Numbered from the stretch's first letter, positions 38,698 to 47,312 are shown. The stretch is DNA of 64,000 bases from Streptomyces asoensis (GCF_013085465.1 NZ_CP049838.1:9920001-9984000), one strand, 5' to 3'. The notes: generated by a model from the sequence alone, not told the origin. Numbers and translations are program-made.

Positions 38698-38719
38698 CCC
38701 GGCCGGGAACCCGGCCGGG
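38698..38719. terminator. Bidirectional terminator between convergent creD and HTH gene
   Basis: CCCGGCCGGG, AA, CCCGGCCGGG: two copies of a self-complementary decamer that can fold into a 10-bp stem. It fills the gap between the stop at 38647 and the minus-strand stop at 38720. Confidence 0.7.
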
Positions 38720-38902
38720 TCAGTGCCGACGCTGCAGCGCGATCTCCGTGAGCTCCTCTATGTCGAACTCCGAGCGCCCCGGCGTGCCGTAGCGGGTGAT
38801 CTTCCCCCGGCTCACCCACTTCCGGATGGTCGCCTCGGACACGCCCGCGGCGAGGGCGGCCACATTCGTCGGCACGAGCCTGTGGCGTGGCGGTCTGTTC
38901 AT
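38720..38902 (-). CDS. Small BldC/excisionase-like MerR-type HTH protein
   Basis: A 60-residue protein that is almost only a winged helix-turn-helix: VPTNVAALAAGVSEATIRKWVSRGKITRYG then a wing SEFDIEELTEIALQRRH. This is the HTH_17 fold shared by BldC and phage excisionases; a DNA-binding regulator. Its ATG overlaps the stop of the upstream minus-strand gene (ATGA) and AAAGGA lies 6 nt before it, so both form one transcript driven from the promoter region near 39790-39925. Confidence 0.8.
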   Translation of the reverse strand: MNRPPRHRLVPTNVAALAAGVSEATIRKWVSRGKITRYGTPGRSEFDIEELTEIALQRRH

Positions 38903-39528
38903 GCGGCATCCTTTCGCTGCCGATTCATGAGATGACGCAGGGCAAGCCACTCGTGCATCTCCCATGAATGTCCCGAAGAACAGCTGATGCTGCTCTTTCC
39001 CGCACTCCCGCCGCTCTGCGGTGAGGCGTTGATGATCCCCGGGCAGTTGTCCATGACGCACTCCCTGATCAGGGCACGGAGGTTGCCCGGCTCAGGGTCG
39101 ATGGTGCGCAGCAGCTCAACGTGGAGACTCTCGACCTCGTCCGCGAAGTCTGCCGCCGGAGGCTGGGCGGCAAGCCATTCAAGGTTGAGTATCAGAAAGC
39201 GCGCGAGATGCGGAACGGAGCGAGTCGGAAAAACGGTTTCGAGCTCCTCCACGATGATTTCCGACCATGACTCCAGGATGGCGAGAATGTTGTGCCGGGT
39301 GTCGAGTGCGGAAACATTCAGATGATCTCGCCTGCGGCTCCCCGACACTTTCGTCGGATTGTTCATCCGCCTGGATGTCGATGCTATGTGGTGCAGACAT
39401 TCCTGATGGAGCCCGGGAAGTGCGCGCAGGTTACGTTCCACCTGCCTGATGCAAGGGGCGCAGAGGAAGGATCCGGCGGCGGCACGGATTTCCTGGGCAT
39501 GGCCCCTGGGGCATGAGTGAAACTCCAT
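38899..39528 (-). CDS. Hypothetical protein with N-terminal zinc-ribbon-like cysteines, operon partner of the HTH protein
   Basis: A 209-residue protein. MEFHSCPRGHAQEI followed by FLCAPCIRQVE gives CPxGH and CxxC, consistent with a zinc ribbon; a second CSSGHSWEMHEWLALRHLM lies at the C-terminus. The middle is helical with no known domain. ATG at 39528 has AAGGAG 6 nt upstream. It overlaps the HTH gene by four bases. Genes of this layout are common in Streptomyces beside small HTH proteins; function unknown. Codon bias is less GC-rich than in the neighbouring operons. Confidence 0.7.
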   Translation of the reverse strand: MEFHSCPRGHAQEIRAAAGSFLCAPCIRQVERNLRALPGLHQECLHHIASTSRRMNNPTKVSGSRRRDHLNVSALDTRHNILAILESWSEIIVEELETVFPTRSVPHLARFLILNLEWLAAQPPAADFADEVESLHVELLRTIDPEPGNLRALIRECVMDNCPGIINASPQSGGSAGKSSISCSSGHSWEMHEWLALRHLMNRQRKDAA

Positions 39529-39784
39529 TGAATCTCCTTCATGAGATGGCTCGCCCCGCAATCGTCATGGATCGCACGTATCCCATACGGATTGCTGCGC
39601 AATCAATGCATTATCGGAGCCCCGGGGGAGTGGGCGGTATTTCTTGATCCGCACGCCGAGGTCGCTGGAAGACATCGCGGATGTAAATGAAACGGGCCCG
39701 TCCAGAGAATCCCGGAAAGGGTCCTGATCATTCCTGGCGGGCGCAGGCCCAGACGCGTTCCGCGGGCAGGACTGCTCTGCGCGT

Positions 39785-39922
39785 TCCGTTCCCCCGATAC
39801 TGCGCAGCCCCCTCCGATGCTTGTCCATGCGAATCTCTGGGATTACTGGGAGAGTTCCATGGGCGCTCAGGGGTGTCAACGTTCACCCCACCAGGACGAG
39901 AGCGATAATCTAGCAGTTGTAA
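39785..39922 (-). promoter_or_regulatory. Conserved ~140-bp regulatory region, copy B (before zinc-ribbon/HTH operon)
   Basis: Read on the minus strand: ACTGCTAGA, GCTCTCG, GAACGTTGACACCCC, GAGCGCCCATGGAA, CTCTCCCAGT, then CTGCGCAGTATCGGGGGAACGGAACGCGC. The same blocks in the same order occur at 42655-42791 on the plus strand (about three quarters identical by eye). TTGACA could be a -35. Confidence 0.65.
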
Positions 39923-40022
39923 ATTTCCCTTTTCGTCACTGATCGCCGCCCGGAGCCCGTGCCGCGATCTTGTGGAATGCCCTGGTCGGGCCGTCACCAC
40001 CGCGACGCCGGCGACGTCACCC

Positions 40023-40060
40023 CCGCACCCGCACCCGCACCCGCACCCGCACCCGCACCG
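40023..40060. repeat. CCGCAC hexamer repeat
   Basis: Six to seven tandem CCGCAC/CGCACC units. The same hexamer occurs at 24893-24922. Simple-sequence slippage in a non-coding region is the likely origin. Confidence 0.8.
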
Positions 40061-40104
40061 GGAGAACGCCGCACCCGCCCCCGAACACGCCGAGGAGCGC
40101 CGCC

Positions 40105-40410
40105 ATGCCGATCCCGCAGCCGCCCGCGCGCAAGGCCGAGTTCGCCTCCCGGGCCCGGGCCGAGGCCCTCGCCATGGCCGGCGCCGGCCCGGACGTCCAC
40201 CACCTGCCGGGCGCACTGGCGGCCGCTGCGCTGCGGGCGCACAGCACGCTGTCGGCGGGGACCGGGCGGAGCGTCCCGGTCACCGTGTTCGCGGCGGGCG
40301 GCGACGGGGTGCGAGGGCTCGCCGCCTTCCTCGCGGTGTACGCAGCCGAGCAGGAGCGGCAGGAGCGGCAGGAGCGGCAGGGCGTCCAGGGCCTCGGTGC
40401 GGCGGCGTGA
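40105..40410 (+). CDS. Small hypothetical protein
   Basis: A 101-residue ORF; ATG 40105 has GAGGAG 9 nt upstream. The N-terminal half (KAEFASRARAEALAMAGAG) is helical and the C-terminal end (EQERQERQERQGVQG) has a short charged repeat from a GGAGCGGCA tandem. No family is recognised. It may be a genuine small gene upstream of prenyltransferase 3 or a spurious frame. Confidence 0.35.
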   Translation: MPIPQPPARKAEFASRARAEALAMAGAGPDVHHLPGALAAAALRAHSTLSAGTGRSVPVTVFAAGGDGVRGLAAFLAVYAAEQERQERQERQGVQGLGAAA

Positions 40411-40691
40411 GCCGGAGCATCGCTGCAGGTGAGCTCGAAGTTCCGCAGCGCGTAAGGGGCTTGTGGATCAGCCGTCCCTAGGGTGAAGCCTGCAAACCCC
40501 CCAGCGCGCCCGCCCGCCTCCATCCCCCGAGGGCGGGCGGGCGTACCGACGTGCGCGCCCCCCGGGGGCGGCCGCGGCATCCCTCCCCGGGTCCCCGGCC
40601 CCCGGGTCCTCGTCACCCGTCCCCTCTCCCGGGAGGACGGATCGTGAAATCCCTGTTCAAGCAAGCGTTCATGCCGACACCTGGAGGACAA

Positions 40692-41570
40692 ATGCCCGGA
40701 ACTGCCGGGGTGGAAGAGGTCTACGCGGCCATCGAGGAAGCGGCCGCACTGCTGAACGTGCCCTGCTCACGTGACACGGTCGGGCCGATCCTGACCGCGT
40801 TCGCGCCGTTCGAGGGCGGGGTCATCTTCAGCGCATCGGCGGGCGAGCGCCACGCGGGAGACCTCGACCTCACCATCCAGGTGCCCCGACGGATCGCTGA
40901 TCCCTACGCCCATGCTCTGGCGAACGGCTTTCTCGAGAAGACCGACCATCCCGTCGGCTCCCTGCTCTCGGACCTCCATGAGCGGTGCTCCATCGACGAG
41001 TACCTCATCGACTTCGGAGTCGTCGGCGGGTTCAACAAGGTCTATGTGCACTTCCCCCGTGACGTGCAGTCGGTGTCACAGCTCGCCGCCGTCCCGTCCA
41101 TTCCGCCCGCTCTGGCCGAGAACGCCGGGTTTTTCGCCCGGCACGGCCTGGACGACGTCGCGATGATCGCGATCGACTACCGGAACAGGACGACGAATCT
41201 GTACTTCCAGGTCCCCGGCATCGAACCGAAGGTCATTCTTTCGATGCTCCAGGAGCTGGGTCTGCCGGAACCGGAGCAGGAGCTGCTGGAGTCCGCCGGC
41301 AAAACGTTCAGGGTCTACGTCACCCTCGGCTGGGATTCTTCGAAGATCGAGCGGATCAGCTTTGCCCGAAGCCTGGACCTGCCGGTGATCCAGGCCCGGG
41401 TCGAGCCGGAGATCAAGCGGTTCGTGACAGGCACCCCGTACACGTACGAGGGGGAGCGTTTCAGCATTTCGATCGTCAAGTGGTCGCCTGACGGTGAATG
41501 GTTCAACGTCGGATCGTACTATCAATTCGGTCCGTTGCAGTGGGAGGTTCTGCGGAAAATCCTCAGGTGA
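40692..41570 (+). CDS. ABBA-fold aromatic prenyltransferase 3 (NphB/CloQ/Fnq/PpzP family)
   Basis: A 292-residue member: YAAIEEAAALLNVPCSRDTVGPIL, IDFGVVGGFNKVYVHFP, MIAIDYRNRTTNLYF and FRVYVTLGWDSSKIERISF. ATG 40692 has GGAGG 4 nt upstream (an ATG at 40671 would add seven residues). It is closer to copies 1 and 2 in layout than in sequence, so three separate acceptor or donor specificities are likely. It is the copy nearest the phz operon, which allows but does not prove a phenazine acceptor. Confidence 0.9.
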   Translation: MPGTAGVEEVYAAIEEAAALLNVPCSRDTVGPILTAFAPFEGGVIFSASAGERHAGDLDLTIQVPRRIADPYAHALANGFLEKTDHPVGSLLSDLHERCSIDEYLIDFGVVGGFNKVYVHFPRDVQSVSQLAAVPSIPPALAENAGFFARHGLDDVAMIAIDYRNRTTNLYFQVPGIEPKVILSMLQELGLPEPEQELLESAGKTFRVYVTLGWDSSKIERISFARSLDLPVIQARVEPEIKRFVTGTPYTYEGERFSISIVKWSPDGEWFNVGSYYQFGPLQWEVLRKILR

Positions 41571-41684
41571 CAGCCGGCGCGCACTCCCATGGCGGCGCCG
41601 GGCCGCCCGGACGCCGCGGAAACCGAGGGGCGCGAGGCCCTCGGACCGTCAGACCCTTCCCACAGCAAGGAAATCATCGGGCCC

Positions 41685-42524
41685 ATGACTGATCAGAGTG
41701 ATGACACAGACCTGCCGCAGGCGGCGGACCCGGACGAGCAGCGCCGGCATGCCGTTCGCGTCGTGCACGCCTTCTACGGCGCCCTGGAGGCCAAGGACCT
41801 CGACGCGTTCGCGGAACTGTGGACGGCGGACGCCGTGTACCGGGTTCCCGTCACCCCGTACGGCGTTCCCGGGGAGTTCGCCGGGCGGGACGCCATCGTG
41901 GCCGGGCTCCGCCAGTTCTTCGCCCTCTTCGGCACGACACGGTTCACCTGGGACGCCGAACCGATGGCCGATCCCCGGCGGGTGCTGGCCACCTGGACGC
42001 TGGAGATCGAACTGCTCGGCGGAGGCACCTACCGCAACCGGGGGGCGTCGATCTTCCGGCTGGAGCACAACCGGATCGCCGAGTTCACCGAGTACGTCGA
42101 CACCGCCGCGTTCCTGGGCGTCTTCGCCGCCAAGGTCGGCACGGCGCACCGGTTCTTCGAGCTGCTGAACGCCAAGGACCTCGACGCGTGGGGCGAGCTG
42201 TGGCACGACCAAGGTGTGCTCACCGTGCCGTACTCCCCCCAGGGGAGCCCGTCCCCGACCGAGGGCAAGGACAAGATCGTCGCGGCGTACCAGGAACTGT
42301 TCGCGGTGTACGAGACGTTCGGCACCGAACTGACCGGTGTCCACCCCGCCGTGGGCTCCGACGCGATCTGCGTGCAGTACAGGGTCCGCGCGACACTCGC
42401 CGGCGGAGCGGTGTACACCAACGACAGCATCGCGGTCTTCCGGTTCCAGGACGGGCTGATCAGCGCCTGCCACGACTACTTCGACCCGCGCCGCTTCCAG
42501 GACGTCCTCGACGCCCTCGGGTGA
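41685..42524 (+). CDS. Tandem double SnoaL/NTF2-domain protein
   Basis: A 279-residue protein with two consecutive NTF2-fold domains: residues about 18-140 begin HAVRVVHAFYGALEAKDLDAFAELW, and about 150-279 begin GTAHRFFELLNAKDLDAWGELW. The repeated A-K-D-L-D-A-W/F-E-L-W block shows internal duplication. Single-domain relatives dimerise, so the fusion may make an obligate pseudo-dimer. ATG 41685 has only a distant AAGGAA; ATG 41589 is an alternative. It may act on the prenylated product of the preceding enzyme; no reaction can be assigned. Confidence 0.75.
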   Translation: MTDQSDDTDLPQAADPDEQRRHAVRVVHAFYGALEAKDLDAFAELWTADAVYRVPVTPYGVPGEFAGRDAIVAGLRQFFALFGTTRFTWDAEPMADPRRVLATWTLEIELLGGGTYRNRGASIFRLEHNRIAEFTEYVDTAAFLGVFAAKVGTAHRFFELLNAKDLDAWGELWHDQGVLTVPYSPQGSPSPTEGKDKIVAAYQELFAVYETFGTELTGVHPAVGSDAICVQYRVRATLAGGAVYTNDSIAVFRFQDGLISACHDYFDPRRFQDVLDALG

Positions 42525-42654
42525 AACCGGCTCTGCGGCGGCACCGTTCCCGCCTGTTTACGCGAGGGACACCTCTCAGCCGCCGCAAGCCGGATCCTTG
42601 ACGGAATCTCAAGCTCCCCTTCAGCGGTTTCTGACGGTGAAAGAGAAACTCACA

Positions 42655-42791
42655 CACTGCTAGACGATTGCTCTCGCTCCGGTAGAAAGAACGTTGACAC
42701 CCCCGATCGCCCGTGGAAATCTCCCAGTGCCCCGAGTCACGTATGGGCACACAACGGGGGATCTGCGCAACAACGGGGGAACGGAACACGC
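42655..42791 (+). promoter_or_regulatory. Conserved ~140-bp regulatory region, copy A (before ParB-like regulator)
   Basis: CACTGCTAGA, TTGCTCTCG, GAACGTTGACACCCCC, GATCGCCCGTGGAAATCTCC, CAGT, then CTGCGCAACAACGGGGGAACGGAACACGC. Matches copy B at 39785-39922 block for block. A 22-codon frame from ATG 42743 (MGTQRGICATTGERNTH) aligns with the start of the copy B frame and may be a leader. Confidence 0.65.
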
Positions 42792-42903
42792 ATGACAGCC
42801 GTATTCACTGAACATGTCAGGGCCTGCACCCTCCAGCATGGATCCGAATAACCTAGCCACCGGAAATGGGCTCCGCTTCCGCATTGCTGTCAGGAGGTGC
42901 AAG

Positions 42904-43923
42904 TTGTCTCTGACCGAGCAGTTGACATATCCGACTGCCGATCTCGACGAGATCGAGTCGTCGGCGATCTGGATCGAATCGCACCCGATCACCCGCGTAC
43001 GGATCGGCTCGCTCGTCTTCGAGGACTCTCCCCGTCTGGACGGAGAGGACCAGGACCACGTACGGATGCTCGCCGAGGCCGGGGACGCCCTGCCCCCCAT
43101 CACCGTGCACCGCCCCACCCTGCGCGTCATCGACGGCGCCCACCGGGTGCGCGCGGCCCTGCTCAACGGCCGGGGCGGGATCGCCGCCCGGCTGCTGGAC
43201 TGCGACGAGGCCGCCGCCTTCGTCCTGTCCGTGAAGGCCAACGTCACCCACGGTCTGCCGCTGTCGCGGGCCGACCGGGCGGCCGCGGCGGCACGCATCA
43301 TCCTGACCCACCCGCGGTGGTCGGACCGCGCGGTCGCCGCCGCCACCGGGATCTCCGACAAGACCGTCTCCCGCATCCGTTCGCAGTCCTCCGCAGAACA
43401 GAGCGGGCAGTCCGGCACCAGACTCGGCCGGGACGGCCGGATGCGCCCCGTCGACAGCGGCCAGGGCCGCCGCCGAGCCGCAGCGATCTTCCTCGACCGG
43501 CCCGACGCCGGTCTGCGCGAGGTCGCCCGCGCCACCGGGCTCTCCCCGGCCACCGTGCGCGACGTGCGCCAGCGCATCGACCGCGGCGAAGACCCCGTCC
43601 CGGGCCGCTACCGCAGCGTCCGCGACACCCGGCCCGCCACGAACCGCCCGCGCCCGCCCGCCGCCCCCGCCGACCGCGAAGTCGCCCCGGTGGACCGGCA
43701 GAAGCTGCTCGCCAAGCTCAGCGAGGACCCCTCGCTGCGGCTCAACGAAGCCGGCCGGCGCGCGCTGCGCTGGCTGCACCACTACTCCGTCGACGGCGAC
43801 AGCATCGAGACCCTCGAGCAGGGACTGCCCTGCCACTGGGCTCCCGAGGTCGCCGACCTGGCCCGCAGCTGCGCGGCCGCCTGGAGCGAACTGGCGGCAC
43901 AGCTCCAGCAGCGCGCCGAATAG
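42904..43923 (+). CDS. ParB-N/StrR-like pathway regulator
   Basis: A 339-residue regulator. LPPITVHRPTLRVIDGAHRVRAALLNG is the ParB/sulfiredoxin-type nuclease-fold core; SDRAVAAATGISDKTVSRIRSQS and LREVARATGLSPATVRDVRQRI look like two helix-turn-helix units. Proteins of this type occur as cluster-situated activators in Streptomyces. TTG 42904 is chosen because AGGAGG ends 6 nt before it; an upstream frame to 42814 lacks a ribosome site. Likely a cluster-specific activator. Confidence 0.78.
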   Translation: MSLTEQLTYPTADLDEIESSAIWIESHPITRVRIGSLVFEDSPRLDGEDQDHVRMLAEAGDALPPITVHRPTLRVIDGAHRVRAALLNGRGGIAARLLDCDEAAAFVLSVKANVTHGLPLSRADRAAAAARIILTHPRWSDRAVAAATGISDKTVSRIRSQSSAEQSGQSGTRLGRDGRMRPVDSGQGRRRAAAIFLDRPDAGLREVARATGLSPATVRDVRQRIDRGEDPVPGRYRSVRDTRPATNRPRPPAAPADREVAPVDRQKLLAKLSEDPSLRLNEAGRRALRWLHHYSVDGDSIETLEQGLPCHWAPEVADLARSCAAAWSELAAQLQQRAE

Positions 43924-44077
43924 CCCCCGCGCACACCGCACCGGCACACCGCACACGCACCGGCCGGGCAGCGGACACACCGCCGCCGCGTCCGCCGCAC
44001 CCGCCCCGTCCCGCTGTGCTCACGCCCCGGGTGAAGCCGCTGCTGCGGCCGGCGGGGATCGGCTGACCGGCCGCGGA

Positions 44078-44104
44078 TGTCACATTCGCGGGCCCGGCGG
44101 TGTC
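44078..44104 (+). promoter_or_regulatory. ECF41-type promoter of CMD gene 1
   Basis: TGTCACA (44078-44084), 16 nt, then TGTC (44101-44104). The -35 is a perfect match to the ECF41 consensus; the -10 has T for C. It lies 45 nt before ATG 44149. Confidence 0.7.
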
Positions 44105-44148
44105 TTCATGTTGCACAGGCCGACAGGCCACCGATTAAGGAGAACACC

Positions 44149-44718
44149 ATGACACTGCGTATCCCCAAGGTAGAGCTCCCCACCGAGCTGAGGGAAAGCC
44201 TGCTCAAGCAGCTCGGCGCCGTGCCCGAGCCCGTCGAGGTGGTGTACAACGCCCCCGACGTCGCCACGTCCAACCAGGAGTTCTCGGCCAAGGTGGCCCA
44301 GTGGGACTACGCCGACGCGGGCCTGAAGACATTCGCCCACATGGCCGTCGCGGCGCAGGTCGGCTGCAGCTGGTGCCTCGACATCAACTACTTCGCGGCA
44401 CTGCACCAGAGCCTCGACATGACCAAGGCGAGCCAGGTCCCGCGCTGGCGGGACTCGGACGTGTTCACGCCGCTCGAGCGGGACGTGATGGAATACGCCG
44501 AGGCCATGACGAACACGCCGCCGACCGTCACCGACGAGCTGTCGGCGAGCCTGCTGGAGCGGCTCGGCGCGGCGGCGCTGGTCGAGCTCACCGTGTTCAT
44601 CGGCTACGCCAACCTGGCCACCAGGATCAACACGGCGCACGGGATCACCTCGCAGGGCTACTCCGAGGTGTGCGAGATTCCGCTGGCCCAGCGTGCGCAG
44701 AGCCCCGCCGTAGCATGA
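44149..44718 (+). CDS. Carboxymuconolactone decarboxylase/AhpD-family protein 1
   Basis: A 189-residue AhpD-fold protein with the redox pair in GCSWCLDINYF. The usual CxxCxxxH has Asn where His is expected, so peroxidase-type chemistry may be altered. Family members are the standard partners and targets of ECF41 sigma factors. ATG 44149 follows TTAAGGAG; the sigma factor starts 4 nt after its stop, forming one operon under the promoter at 44078, consistent with autoregulation. Confidence 0.88.
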   Translation: MTLRIPKVELPTELRESLLKQLGAVPEPVEVVYNAPDVATSNQEFSAKVAQWDYADAGLKTFAHMAVAAQVGCSWCLDINYFAALHQSLDMTKASQVPRWRDSDVFTPLERDVMEYAEAMTNTPPTVTDELSASLLERLGAAALVELTVFIGYANLATRINTAHGITSQGYSEVCEIPLAQRAQSPAVA

Positions 44719-44722
44719 CGCC

Positions 44723-45589
44723 ATGACCGATGATCCGTTCGTCGTCCATCGCAGCCTGCTGTTCACCGTCGCCTACGAGATGCTCGGGTCGGCGGCCGAC
44801 GCGGAGGACGTGCTCCAGGAATCCTGGCTGCGATGGGCCGACGTCGACCCCTTACAGGTGCGTGACCCGCGGGCGTACCTCGTCCGCGTCGTCACGCGGC
44901 AAGCGCTCAACCGGCTGCGGACACTGTCACGCAGCCGTGAGGAATACGTGGGCGAGTGGCTGCCGGAACCGCTGCTGACCAGCCCCGACGTCGCCGAGGA
45001 CGTCGAACTCGCGGAGAGCGTCTCCATCGCCATGCTGACCGTGCTCGAGACGCTCGGGCCGACGGAGCGGGCGGTGTTCGTACTCCGCGAGGTCTTCGAC
45101 ATGCCCTACGGCGAGATCGCCGAGGCCATCGGGAAATCCGCGGCCACGGTACGGCAGATCGCCCGGCGGGCACGCGAACACGTGGCGGCCAAGCGGCCAC
45201 GGGTGCAGGTGAGCCAGTCCGAGCGGCAGGCCGTGGTCGAGCGGTTCCTGGCCGCGCTGCGCACCGGGAAACTACAGGAACTGCTGGAGGTCATGGCGCC
45301 GGACGTGGTCCTGGTCGCCGATGGCGGCGGGCTGGTCGCCGCCGTTCTGGCCCCGGTCCACGGCGCCCAGCCGGTGGCGGAACTCCTCGCACGCGCGAAC
45401 CGGGTGGTGGCCGCGTTCGAGACGACGGCCGTATGGCTCAACGGCGCGCCGGCGGGCCGCATCGAGTTCGACGGCGAGCCGGCCGCGGTGAGCCTCGAGG
45501 TGGAGAACGGGCGGGTCACCCGGGTCTACGTGGTGCGCAACCCGCGGAAGCTGACGCGGATCGACGAACTGGCCGAACTCGCCCGGTAG
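44723..45589 (+). CDS. ECF41-family RNA polymerase sigma factor 1
   Basis: A 288-residue sigma factor with region 2 (AYEMLGSAADAEDVLQESWLRW), region 4 (LGPTERAVFVLREVFDMPYGEIAEAIG) and a fused SnoaL-like C-terminal domain. The ECF41 landmarks WLPEP, DGGG and a NPxKL-type NPRKL are present; this group has no anti-sigma gene because the C-terminal domain regulates activity. Leu44 is a TTA codon (44852-44854), implying dependence on the bldA tRNA and late expression. Its target is probably the TGTCACA-N16-type promoter. Confidence 0.92.
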   Translation: MTDDPFVVHRSLLFTVAYEMLGSAADAEDVLQESWLRWADVDPLQVRDPRAYLVRVVTRQALNRLRTLSRSREEYVGEWLPEPLLTSPDVAEDVELAESVSIAMLTVLETLGPTERAVFVLREVFDMPYGEIAEAIGKSAATVRQIARRAREHVAAKRPRVQVSQSERQAVVERFLAALRTGKLQELLEVMAPDVVLVADGGGLVAAVLAPVHGAQPVAELLARANRVVAAFETTAVWLNGAPAGRIEFDGEPAAVSLEVENGRVTRVYVVRNPRKLTRIDELAELAR

Positions 45590-45621
45590 CCGCCGCCCGT
45601 ACCCGGCCGGCCCACGGCAGC

Positions 45622-45653
45622 GGACCGCCCGCCGCAAGAGCAGCGGGCGGTCC
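45622..45653. terminator. Bidirectional hairpin terminator
   Basis: An 11-bp perfect stem (GGACCGCCCGC with GCGGGCGGTCC) and a 10-nt loop between the convergent sigma factor and ScyD-family genes. Confidence 0.85.
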
Positions 45654-45666
45654 ACCGGCGGCCGGG

Positions 45667-46848
45667 TCAGACGGCGGCCGGGAACTTCAGCAGCTCGCCG
45701 GTGGTGTCGATGTCGTTGGTGACGTAGACGTCACCGTTCGCGCTGACGTCCAGCCCGAAGGGCACCTTCAGCCGGCTGCCGGTGTCGATCGGGGTGAGGG
45801 CGCCCGTCTTCTTGTTGATCCGGGTCAGCGCACCGGGACCCAGGGCGGACGCCGGGCCGGTGCCGTAGGACAGGGCGATCAGGTCGCCGTTGGGGGCCAG
45901 GGCGAGGTCGATGACGTCGGTCAGGCCGGTGACGAAGACGGTCGGCGCACTGCCGGGCACATAGCGCCAGATACGGGTGAGGTCCTTGTTCATGCCGCTC
46001 ATGGTGGAGATGTAGAACGCCCCGTCGCGGCCGCGCACGATGCCGGTCGGCACCGCCTCGGTCTGGCCGGCCGGCGCCGCCAGCACCGTGGCGTCGGCGG
46101 ACGACTGCGCACCGGAGGCCGAAGCGGCGGCCGGCAGCACGTTGTTGGGGAAGACGAACTCGGTCGTGGTGGTGCCGTCGGGGTGGACCCGGATCAGGGT
46201 GTTGCCGGCGGCGTCGGTGACCAGGAAGTCCTTGCCGTCCCGGGCGAAGTCGTGCGGGTTGGAGAAGACGTCGTTGTTGCCGAGCACGGAGTCCGGGTCG
46301 AGCCGGCCCTCGTGGTCGGCCAGGTCCCCCAGCACCCTGCCGCCCGCGATGCTCAGCGTGCCCAGCGGCGCCGCGTCCGCGCCGAGCGCCGCACGGTCCG
46401 CGGGGACGCCGCTGAGGCCGTAGACCACACGGTAGGCGCCCTTCGCGGTCGCCTCGCTCTGGATCGCCCCGTTGACGCGGGTGAGGCCGTCGCTGCGGAC
46501 GATCTGCTCGGAGGGCAGACCGGTGACGATACGGCTCTGCGTGGAGCCCTTCACCTGGTAGAGGGAGCCGGTGAAGCCCAGGCACCGGGCCAGGGGGGCA
46601 CCGACCGGCGGTGCCGCGCAGGGGGCCCCCGAGCCGCTGCCGACCTCGGTCACCACGACCGAGCCGTCGGCCTGGACCCGCACGCCCCGCGGGTTGTGCA
46701 GACCGCTCGCCAGGACCACGGGGGCGGCCGCGGCCCTGGGCGCCTGCGAGCCGGCCGCGGCCTGGGCCGGGACCACCGTCGCCGTGAGGCCGGCCACGAC
46801 CGTCGCCGCCAGGAAGGCCCCCGCCCAGGACTTGGATGCTTTCGACAT
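45667..46848 (-). CDS. Secreted ScyD/ScyE-family beta-propeller protein, copy 1
   Basis: A 393-residue exported protein. The start MSKASKSWAGAFLAATVVAGL with AQA cleavage near residue 30 is a Sec signal peptide. The body has NHL-like propeller segments such as GLHNPRGVRVQADGS, FARDGKDFLVTDAAGN, RVHPDGTTTTEFVF and IVRGRDGAFYIS, matching the ScyD/ScyE family, whose role in actinobacteria is unknown. ATG at 46848 follows GAGGAG by 6 nt; a longer frame upstream runs through the conserved leader. Two intact paralogues (47313, 48764) and a wreck (51821) lie nearby. Confidence 0.82.
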   Translation of the reverse strand: MSKASKSWAGAFLAATVVAGLTATVVPAQAAAGSQAPRAAAAPVVLASGLHNPRGVRVQADGSVVVTEVGSGSGAPCAAPPVGAPLARCLGFTGSLYQVKGSTQSRIVTGLPSEQIVRSDGLTRVNGAIQSEATAKGAYRVVYGLSGVPADRAALGADAAPLGTLSIAGGRVLGDLADHEGRLDPDSVLGNNDVFSNPHDFARDGKDFLVTDAAGNTLIRVHPDGTTTTEFVFPNNVLPAAASASGAQSSADATVLAAPAGQTEAVPTGIVRGRDGAFYISTMSGMNKDLTRIWRYVPGSAPTVFVTGLTDVIDLALAPNGDLIALSYGTGPASALGPGALTRINKKTGALTPIDTGSRLKVPFGLDVSANGDVYVTNDIDTTGELLKFPAAV

Positions 46849-47312
46849 GACACTCCTCAACTTGACGCCCCCGCAGTCAGGGACGAATCCAACCGGCGAC
46901 ACCACAAATACGAGAGTTCTGCCGGAACGCGGTGTGCAACATCGCGGATTCCGCGATTACCTGCGGCCACGGAGATGAAGAACCAGTGGCCCTTCTGCGC
47001 CGTGCGCAGACAAGGACACAGCGCGGACGACAGGATTCCGGAGCGGCTCGGGTGAACAACTCTCCGCCTTGCACAGACACACAAGCCGGCGGATTACCGC
47101 GCACGTTGCCGCACGGGGCGCCGCCTTTCGCGTGAAAGGAGGCGAGTTGCTGCTCGGAGTTGAAGGGTTGCTGATTTCAGCCTCGGTGGCCAGTGTTCAA
47201 CCGCGGAATGTCCGGTGTCGCACACTGCGTTCCGGTGAACTCCTGCGTCTATGGTGACCGCCGGTTGGATTCGCCCCTGACTCGCGGAGGGCGTGCCAAG
47301 TTGAGGAGTGAC
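46849..47312. promoter_or_regulatory. Divergent promoter region with two copies of the ScyD leader
   Basis: Copies of a ~95-bp conserved leader lie at 46849-46943 (minus) and 47211-47312 (plus). Shared blocks are TTGCACAC, GCGTTCCGG, CGCCGGTTGGATTCG and GTTGAGGAGTGACATGTCG. About 270 bp between them holds no gene. Confidence 0.65.

Larger units (their letters stand above)
39529..40104. other. Regulatory spacer with duplicated promoter region, copy B
   Basis: The minus strand from about 39922 to 39785 carries copy B of the ~140-bp conserved region. A minus-strand frame from the ATG at 39825 (MDKHRRGLRSIGGTER...) runs 86 codons to 39565 but has no clear ribosome site or family; it may be a leader peptide. 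CCGCAC repeats lie at 40023-40060. The base composition of 39550-39930 is less GC-rich than its surroundings. Confidence 0.5.

Noticed and set aside
39565..39879. A 104-codon minus-strand frame upstream of the zinc-ribbon gene as a protein gene
   Set aside because: No ribosome site, no family, and it lies within the duplicated regulatory region; at most a leader peptide from the ATG at 39825.
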